12,960 nucleotides of DNA from Betaproteobacteria bacterium (GTDB lineage Bacteria > Pseudomonadota > Gammaproteobacteria > Burkholderiales > Burkholderiaceae): assembly GCA_018969885.1 (NCBI GenBank), contig JAGWXN010000066.1, forward strand, positions 1 through 12,960. Direction: 5' to 3'. Positions within the stretch are counted from its first letter, which is position 1. Every line of letters starts with the position of its first letter. The translations under genes were made by a program, and so were the position numbers. Shown piece after piece: positions 7,042 to 12,960 of the stretch. Under the pieces are notes generated by a model. The model was not told the origin of the DNA, searched no databases, and worked only from the letters and a program-made list of their open reading frames with translations.

Positions 7042-10000
7042 CGCACCTTCCTGAAGATATCGGGACGCTCTGCCACTTTCTTGGCCAGATCGTCGCGGTA
7101 ATGGTAGACCCACACTTCGTCACCGCGCGCCATGATCGCCTGCCGCTTCTCCTCGTCGCCTTCCCGCACCGCCAGCGTGTCGTGCGGCGTGCCGTCGCAA
7201 AAGACCCAGAAGCGCGGTTCGTAGGAGAAGTCTGGTCGCACGTACAAACCCTCGACGCTCTTTTGCGCGGCGTCGGGAAGACGCAGGCCGTGCTGGTAGA
7301 GATAGTCGAGGAACTTGCGTTCGGTCGAGGAATTGGGATCGAGGTTGCGCAGCAGCGCCTGATACTGCGCTTCATAGTTGGCGTAGCCGGCATTGGTCTG
7401 GATCTCGACACGGCAGATGCGCAGCGTTTCCAGCGCGTCGCGAATCAGATGGCGGTCGATGAATCTGTGGTCGCGCTGGTTGTAGTAGCTGAGCAGGTCG
7501 TCGTAGGAGGCCGGCCCCTTGTAGACCGGATCGTCGTAGCGACAGAGTTCGATCGCCGTGTCGATGACCTCGTGCAAGACCTGGGGGTCAAAGGTGAAAC
7601 GCGACAGGATGCCGAGGCTGCCCTCCGCCGCCTCGTAGAGCAGCATGTTGGGCGCGGCCGGATCGCCGATGGCAATCACGCCGATCTCGTTGGATTCGAC
7701 CTGGAAACGCAACTCGACCGCACGCTTCAGCGCATACTGGAGCGTGACGACGCCCTCCACGGTCAGGCCAAGCGGCTGCAATGGCTCGATGTAGAGCGCA
7801 TCGGCGACGTTTGAGGTCCACAGTTTCACGGGCTGGAACGGCTCGCTGATCTGGCTGTCCGGCCCCGGCATCGAACTGCGCCAGTCGCCGGAGACCATGC
7901 CGATGGGAAACCCCTTCATCTCCTGCGTGCGCCACTTGTAGTTGACGTGGACCAGCCGCGCCGCCGGGATGTAGCGCAAGTTCAGTAGCGCGTGCTCGTC
8001 GGTGTGGACAATCGCCCGGTGTACGCTTTCCATCTGGCCGCCGTCCACCGAGAAATAGGTCTCGATCTCATAGCCGCGCGAAACGCGCTCCTCCTCCTCG
8101 CAAGAAATCCTGTCCACCTCGTCGGCGCGCGATTCGGCCATCTCCAGCAGATGCGACAGATGGTCGACATTGGCGTTGTCGCCTAGATTGAGGCCGGTGA
8201 ATGGGCAAAGTTCCAGGCTGCTCTGCTCCGCCGCCAGGAAATAGCCGGCGCGTTTGCTGATCTTCGCATCGGTCAGCGATGATTCTGTATCCTGCACGAC
8301 AAGCTGCGAAACCCGGTACTTGCGCCCGTTGTGGTAGATGATGTTCTGCGGCCCAAACTCGCGCAGCGCAATCGCACGCGGGCGCGAGATGAACTCGCCC
8401 GCGCTGTCGCCGGTCGGCAGGAAAATGCGCAGCGGCAGCCGCGTGAAGTTGTAGCCGGGCAGAAAGCCCTCAGAGGCCAGATAGCGGTAGGGATAGAACT
8501 CGGACAGCTCGAGCGAGCGCCCCGAAATCAGGTTGCGCAGCAAATCCAACTGTCGCGTGGCCTGATCCTGGTTGCGCTTGTATTTGCGGTAGTCGTCACT
8601 GCCCAGGCTGAGCGTACCGCTCTCGATGCGCTGCGTGGCGCGCGTCAGAATCGTACGCGCCGACCGATAGAGCCGCCGCCACCGGTTGAGGGCGGCATCC
8701 AGGTGGTTGGCCAGACTGGATAGATTCTGGTCGATCCATTGGTCGGTGTACCAGAGGGTGCCCTCACGCTCCAACTGCGGCGCAAAGTCGTGGATCGTGC
8801 GCTTGAAGATCCTCTTCAGCGCATGATACTGCGTGGGTGCCAGTCCGAGACCCGCCCGCACCTCTGCGCGCAACGCCAGCTTGTCGTGATCATCCTCGAC
8901 AAAGTGCATAATCGACGGCTTGTCGCCGTCACGCGCCTCGAGACCGGGCATTCCGATCTCCGAAATCGCCAGCGCATTGAGATGCGTAGTGAGCAATTCC
9001 TTGTTGCACAGATCAAGGCGTGGCGGCTGCACAATGCCCGCCACCAGGTCGCGCTGATTCTGGAAATAGTGACGGTCGTGCGGAGAATAGCTGGAGCAGT
9101 AGGTGAAGATCAGCGCGCCTTGCCCGCTGCGTCCGGCGCGCCCAGAGCGCTGGACATAGTTCGACGGATTGGGCGGCGCGTTGCGCATATGCACGACGCT
9201 CAGCCCGCCAATATCGATGCCCAGTTCCATTGTCGGCGAGCAGAAGAGCGCGCTGAGCGATTCGCTGTGGATGCGCTGCTCGTCAAGCACGTGCCTGGCC
9301 TCATCCAGATACCAGTCGGCGCGGAAACGATCTTCCCGGTCGCGGCGATCATCGGCGCCGAGTTGACCGGTGTGGTCGCCAGCCTGCATCCGTTTGATGC
9401 AACTGAAATCGCGCTGGTAGATGGCCTGGAAGAAACGGTTGGGCTGCAGCGTCTGGCTCTTGTAGGCGCGCCGCTTGATGAGGTCGGCTTTCACCGTCTT
9501 GCCGTCCCCCAGCTGCCAGACGATGCGATCCAGGCGCAGCTTATAGACTGGTATCTCTGCGTTCTGTTCGGTGCGCGCCGTGGTGGAGACCAGGTAGTCA
9601 GACCCTTCGAGTTTGGCCATGAGCGTCAGCACGAAGTTCCGATAACCGTCCTTTTTCAGGTCAACCTGCCGGTCATATTGGCGTACAAACTGCTTTAGAT
9701 ACTTGCCGAGTGCGCTGGTCGGTCCCATGCTTACCGAGGCGAGCCTGGCCCGTTTGCTCAGCGGGTCAAGACGCACGACATAGGGGTCGCGCAGTTCCTC
9801 GCGCGGGTCGAGCGACCAGGGCGACCGCAGCATCTCGCGGAAGATCTTTTCGTTCTCCTTGATCCGCGCCTGCGTCAGGTAGTTCTCGCTGTAGATGGCA
9901 TACTCCAGCCGGAAGAAGTCGAGAATATTCGTGATAAACTCCCGACGCTCGCTGGGCGACATCCGGTCGAGCACCGGCATGTCGTGCCAGATCTCATCGG

Positions 10001-12218
10001 CAGCGGCGATCTCATCGAGATCCGCGTACTCAATCGTGAGCAACGCACATTGTTCCAGATTTGGCAGCACGATTCGCCAACTGCGCCGCAAGTCGGCGAT
10101 TGCCCGATAGAAGAGAAACTCCTGAAACGTTTGCTCGTATCTGCGGCGCAGCGGGCCAAATGTCCCTTCCTCTTTGCGGTTGGCGAATTCTTGGAAGGGC
10201 AGGTCAAGCGCCTTGAAGATGGCCTGGCCGATGTTCGCAAAGGTGAGCCGGTTGTCCGGCGCGGCTTGCAGCGCCTTGTGAATGGCGGCGCGCAGGTGGA
10301 CAACCTGGATGAAGTCGTTGAAGTGGCCAGCCTGCAGCGCGGCGTCCTGGCGGTTATCGGTGAAGCTCAGCAGCTTCTGGTCTTTGGGGGGATACCCTGC
10401 CGCGCTGAGTTGGTTGATGACGGAAAAGGCGGTGATCGTCGTGGACGTGCTGCGCCCTTCGCTGCCCAGCTTCGTGAGCTTGGCGCCCTCACTCGTCTTC
10501 GTGTCGAAAAAGACGCCGCCGGTCGGGTCAAAGAGCAGGGGCGCCTTCATGAACCAGCCCCACCACGCCAATGGTTCGGTTTCGGAGCATCTGCCTGATT
10601 CGTCAAAAAAGAGTTTGACGGGGAAATAGGGCCGCCGCTCTGCGGTCGGCACCAGACCCGTCCTGGTCACACGCAGCCAGCTTTCGGGCAGGTAGTCCAT
10701 GTCTTCATCGGGGTCCCACACCTCGTCACCGATGATGAGGTAGCCGTCGGTCGTCGCGGCCTCATCGCTGTCATCGTCGCCGCTAGAGCGGAACTCGCGC
10801 GGCTCCAGGTGGTCGCCTTTGCGAGACACGCATAGAAACGCGTGCCCGCTGGCGCGACTGAACAAGTTCGGGAAGATCGGCTTCTTCTCCACTTCGTCCT
10901 GCTTGAAGACCCCAGGCTCCAGCGTGATAAAGCGATCCTCGTCCTGGTCCAGCGTGGTGTAGACGGAGCCGGTCTGCGAGATGAATTGGTGCAGTTTGAA
11001 GGGCAGCACAGTGTAGCGCTGGCCACCATCCTGCATCCGCTTGTTGACCAGGCTGATCCACTGCAGCATGTCGGCAAGGAAGCTCCGGCAGAGATCAAAC
11101 CCCAATCCAGCGTCGTGCGCCAGCGCCTCGACAATTTCACCGATGCGTTGTGGTTTGCGGCGCGCCAGTTCACCGTCGCGTTCCTCCAGCGCGACCTGAT
11201 TTTCGAGCCAGATCGCCGCTGGATGTGCCCGCAGCGCATCCAGTGCGTCGTCAAGATTCACGCCCGCGTGGATTGCCGTTGCCAGTTCCGGGCCGGTCGG
11301 CATCTGTTGATTGAACGCCAGCGAGCGTGTGAGCTTTTCTGGCACGATCTGGGTGGGCGCAAAATGCCGGCCAAAGAGCGTCGTTGCCACCTCTGCCACC
11401 TGCTGGCGCTGTGATTCGGCGCTGCCGGTCGAGGTCATCGTGGCAGATGTGCCGATGCAGACAATTTTCTGAGCACAGCGAGCGCTCATGCGGCGGATGA
11501 GCATCGCCACGTCGGCGCCCTGCCGCCCGCGGTACGTGTGCAGTTCATCGAAGACCAAAAAGCGCAGGTTGGCGTAGATGGCATCACGGATCGGCCGCTC
11601 ACGCAGACGCGTCAACAGCAATTCCAACATCATGTAGTTGGTCAGCAACACCTGCGGGGGGCGCTCGCGCATCTTCTGGCGGGCTTCCTCCTTCTCTTGA
11701 CCGGTGTACTGGCCAAAGGTGATGGGAAAAGCCTTCCCCGTGGTGTTCTCGTAGTTCTCTCTGTAGCGGTTGAACTCTTCGGTCTGCGAATTGATGAGGG
11801 CGTTCATCGGATAGACGACGACTGCGGTCACGCCTGCGGCGGTGGGCTGAGAGAGCAGGTGGTCGAAAATCGTGCCGATATAGGTGACGGACTTGCCCGA
11901 GCCGGTGCCCGAGGTGACGACAAAATCCTTGCCTGCCGTGCCAAGACGGAGCGCTTCCACCTGATGGTGATAGAGAGAGTATCCCTTGAACACATCGGCA
12001 ATTGCCGGATGCAAGAGACCCGCATCCGCCACGTCTTTGACCTTGCCGACAATCTCAAATGCTGGATTGAACTGCAGAAGCGGCTCGGGCCAGAGCTTGC
12101 CCCGGTTGAGCTCGCCCTCCACTGTCTCTTTGATGGCAGGGTCAGCGATATTCAGAAAACTGCGAATGTACGCTGAGTAATCCGTGACGATACGGGAATG
12201 AGCGTCAAATACGTTCAT
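7038..12218 (-). CDS. DEAD/DEAH helicase with DUF1998-like region and C-terminal PD-(D/E)XK-like nuclease
   Basis: A 1726-aa fusion. Residues 82-90 are a Q-motif-like LYHHQVEAL, Walker A is SGTGSGKS (103-110), motif II DELH (224-227) and motif III SAT (258-260). KLLSFTDNRQDAALQAGHFN (615-634) is typical of DUF1998-associated helicases such as DrmA. Motifs V and VI are GIDIG (1000-1004) and QRSGRAGRSG (1023-1032). A DUF1998/MZB-like region spans about 1330-1560 (EEEERVSRGYEIET 1374-1387; NMLLYEAAEGSLGIL 1524-1538). The last 95 residues (RPDFSYEPRFWVFCDGTPHD, 1661-1680, then VWVYHYRDDL) look like a Vsr/PD-(D/E)XK nuclease. It thus combines DrmA-like and DrmB-like parts with a nuclease. ATG 12216-12218 has only a weak GA-rich ribosome site. 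It is the first gene of a probable operon with the SNF2 gene. The nuclease assignment is from motif pattern, not alignment. Confidence 0.88.
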   Translation of the reverse strand: MNVFDAHSRIVTDYSAYIRSFLNIADPAIKETVEGELNRGKLWPEPLLQFNPAFEIVGKVKDVADAGLLHPAIADVFKGYSLYHHQVEALRLGTAGKDFVVTSGTGSGKSVTYIGTIFDHLLSQPTAAGVTAVVVYPMNALINSQTEEFNRYRENYENTTGKAFPITFGQYTGQEKEEARQKMRERPPQVLLTNYMMLELLLTRLRERPIRDAIYANLRFLVFDELHTYRGRQGADVAMLIRRMSARCAQKIVCIGTSATMTSTGSAESQRQQVAEVATTLFGRHFAPTQIVPEKLTRSLAFNQQMPTGPELATAIHAGVNLDDALDALRAHPAAIWLENQVALEERDGELARRKPQRIGEIVEALAHDAGLGFDLCRSFLADMLQWISLVNKRMQDGGQRYTVLPFKLHQFISQTGSVYTTLDQDEDRFITLEPGVFKQDEVEKKPIFPNLFSRASGHAFLCVSRKGDHLEPREFRSSGDDDSDEAATTDGYLIIGDEVWDPDEDMDYLPESWLRVTRTGLVPTAERRPYFPVKLFFDESGRCSETEPLAWWGWFMKAPLLFDPTGGVFFDTKTSEGAKLTKLGSEGRSTSTTITAFSVINQLSAAGYPPKDQKLLSFTDNRQDAALQAGHFNDFIQVVHLRAAIHKALQAAPDNRLTFANIGQAIFKALDLPFQEFANRKEEGTFGPLRRRYEQTFQEFLFYRAIADLRRSWRIVLPNLEQCALLTIEYADLDEIAAADEIWHDMPVLDRMSPSERREFITNILDFFRLEYAIYSENYLTQARIKENEKIFREMLRSPWSLDPREELRDPYVVRLDPLSKRARLASVSMGPTSALGKYLKQFVRQYDRQVDLKKDGYRNFVLTLMAKLEGSDYLVSTTARTEQNAEIPVYKLRLDRIVWQLGDGKTVKADLIKRRAYKSQTLQPNRFFQAIYQRDFSCIKRMQAGDHTGQLGADDRRDREDRFRADWYLDEARHVLDEQRIHSESLSALFCSPTMELGIDIGGLSVVHMRNAPPNPSNYVQRSGRAGRSGQGALIFTYCSSYSPHDRHYFQNQRDLVAGIVQPPRLDLCNKELLTTHLNALAISEIGMPGLEARDGDKPSIMHFVEDDHDKLALRAEVRAGLGLAPTQYHALKRIFKRTIHDFAPQLEREGTLWYTDQWIDQNLSSLANHLDAALNRWRRLYRSARTILTRATQRIESGTLSLGSDDYRKYKRNQDQATRQLDLLRNLISGRSLELSEFYPYRYLASEGFLPGYNFTRLPLRIFLPTGDSAGEFISRPRAIALREFGPQNIIYHNGRKYRVSQLVVQDTESSLTDAKISKRAGYFLAAEQSSLELCPFTGLNLGDNANVDHLSHLLEMAESRADEVDRISCEEEERVSRGYEIETYFSVDGGQMESVHRAIVHTDEHALLNLRYIPAARLVHVNYKWRTQEMKGFPIGMVSGDWRSSMPGPDSQISEPFQPVKLWTSNVADALYIEPLQPLGLTVEGVVTLQYALKRAVELRFQVESNEIGVIAIGDPAAPNMLLYEAAEGSLGILSRFTFDPQVLHEVIDTAIELCRYDDPVYKGPASYDDLLSYYNQRDHRFIDRHLIRDALETLRICRVEIQTNAGYANYEAQYQALLRNLDPNSSTERKFLDYLYQHGLRLPDAAQKSVEGLYVRPDFSYEPRFWVFCDGTPHDTLAVREGDEEKRQAIMARGDEVWVYHYRDDLAKKVAERPDIFRKVR

Positions 12219-12455
12219 GGCGTCTCATCAAATTCCGATCATGGGGAGGCATGCGGATTGCCCTTCACTTGGCATTACCACTCAATTTTCAGGTATTGTC
12301 TGACATCGTTCAGAATCGCACACTCGATTCGATCCCAGCTGCACGGCGTTCACACTGTGGCCAAGAGAGCCACCTGACCGGGACACAAAAATTTGGGATA
12401 GTATATCACAGATAGCGGCGGCAAAACCAGACTGGGAAACTGGAAAGGGGCTACT
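12219..12455. other. Intergenic region upstream of the helicase gene
   Basis: 237 bases with no gene I can support. It should hold the helicase promoter, but I found no convincing -35/-10 pair. The part nearest the transposase remnant contains ACCGGGACACAAAAATTTGG (12377-12396), which may be the outer end of the insertion sequence, though no partner inverted repeat is visible. Confidence 0.5.
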
Positions 12456-12795
12456 TCACGATGGGGGCAGGTTTTTGGCAGCGTCCCCCATCTGGTCAAA
12501 GCGTCCGCTAAGGACGGTGGCACGAACTGGCAGCAGGTTTTCGGCGCCTTGCCGGGACCAGCGCATGCCAGGACCGCAGAAGCGAGCCTTGAACTGCTTT
12601 GCGCCGCTTTCGACCATACCCCTGCCGATGGGCCATTCTTCTTCGCGCATTTCGAGGTAGTGCATACGCTGATGGTGGGTACGAAAATCGCCTGCCGCCG
12701 TGTTGCGTTGCTCTGCGTTGACAGCCCCTTTGCGTGCGGTCTTCTCCAATTCGTCGGCAATCTTGTCGGCGTGCCCCTGATACAGAAGGGGTTCA
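12456..12795 (-). pseudogene. ISKra4-like transposase, C-terminal fragment
   Basis: About the last 110 residues of a transposase: a helical stretch (YQGHADKIADELEKTARKG), then HHQRMHYLEMREEEWPIGRG, MVESGAKQFKARFCGPGMRW and LLPVRATVLSGRFDQM, ending TGA at 12456-12458. The GxGMVESGxKxxxxRxxGxGMRW block contains the last acidic residue region of this DDE-type family. Full members are about 400 residues or more, so the first three quarters are absent. Upstream of about 12795 the DNA is better explained by a different gene in another frame, so the remnant begins there. It is unlikely to be active. Confidence 0.75.
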
Positions 12796-12960
12796 CGGCT
12801 TTTCAGCCAACGCGTGCAGGCTGCCGCGCTCCGCAATTTCATCAAGCAGTTGCTGAGTGTAAAGCACCTCACCCGTTTGCGAGTCCACGTCAAGCGTGCC
12901 AACCTGGCCCACCGGGCCAACTGTTGGCAGGCCCAGCCAAACCGGGACACGCCAGACCAG
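12793..12960 (-). CDS. Small hypothetical protein, C-terminal part (cut by window edge)
   Basis: The last 55 residues of a small protein entering from beyond the right edge: VWRVPVWLGLPTVGPVGQVG, then TLDVDSQTGEVLYTQQLLDE, ending HALAEKP and TGA at 12793-12795. Composition and the VDxxTGEVL pattern look like real coding sequence and recall short proteins often paired with PIN-domain toxins; I cannot name the family securely. The stop touches the start of the transposase fragment, so the last few residues may have been replaced by the insertion. Confidence 0.6.
   Translation of the reverse strand: MVWRVPVWLGLPTVGPVGQVGTLDVDSQTGEVLYTQQLLDEIAERGSLHALAEKP

Noticed and set aside
8739..9698. Plus-strand open frame of 319 codons
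   Set aside because: Antisense to the helicase C-terminal lobe with motifs V and VI; no recognisable features of its own.
12350..12796. Minus-strand frame of 148 codons overlapping the transposase remnant
   Set aside because: Different frame from the recognisable transposase residues, Ser/Pro/Cys-rich, no motif.
12377..12950. Direct repeat ACCGGGACAC at 12377-12386 and 12941-12950 as insertion-sequence ends
   Set aside because: The second copy lies inside the coding sequence of the small protein, and the two are direct rather than inverted; a 10-base match can be chance.

Overview
The window is GC-rich and every supported gene lies on the minus strand. I read it as a piece of a bacterial defence island. 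Style and family content would fit a filamentous or thermophilic Chloroflexota-type genome, but no rRNA or housekeeping gene is present, so the organism is a weak inference.

Layout in transcription order (right to left). At 12960-12793 is the C-terminal part of a small protein cut by the window edge. At 12795-12456 is a 5'-truncated ISKra4-like transposase remnant, followed by about 240 bp without a gene. Then comes a defence operon: a 1726-aa fusion of a DEAD/DEAH helicase, a DUF1998-like region and a PD-(D/E)XK-like nuclease (12218-7038), joined by an ATGA overlap to a 955-aa SNF2 helicase resembling DISARM DrmD (7041-4174). A small toxin-antitoxin (TA) island follows: a well-formed promoter/operator, a higB remnant with its middle deleted, an intact higA, and a second short XRE gene that also looks internally deleted. 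That XRE gene overlaps, again by ATGA, the start of a very large Eco57I-like adenine-N6 DNA methyltransferase (MTase), which starts at 3431 and runs off the left edge.

The most unusual feature is inside the methyltransferase gene. Two insertions, both bounded by GGGAGTG/GGGAGGAA-type purine arms facing matching pyrimidine arms, interrupt otherwise normal methyltransferase sequence. The larger (about 1395-1871) carries a complete four-helix-bundle gene of the 23S rRNA intervening-sequence-protein (IVP) family in the +1 frame. The smaller (about 2888-3031) has no gene, only arms with a perfect 21-bp inverted repeat and tandem octamers. I walked the codons through both insertions: the methyltransferase frame enters and leaves each in phase and meets no stop codon. 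These look like mRNA counterparts of rRNA intervening sequences. They may be translated through, cut out of the RNA, or, through the octamers, used as phase-variation switches.

How the genes could work together (inference): the methyltransferase marks self DNA, while the two helicases and the fused nuclease act on unmarked DNA, as in DISARM or related helicase-methylase systems. The HTH genes just upstream of the methyltransferase may tune its dosage.
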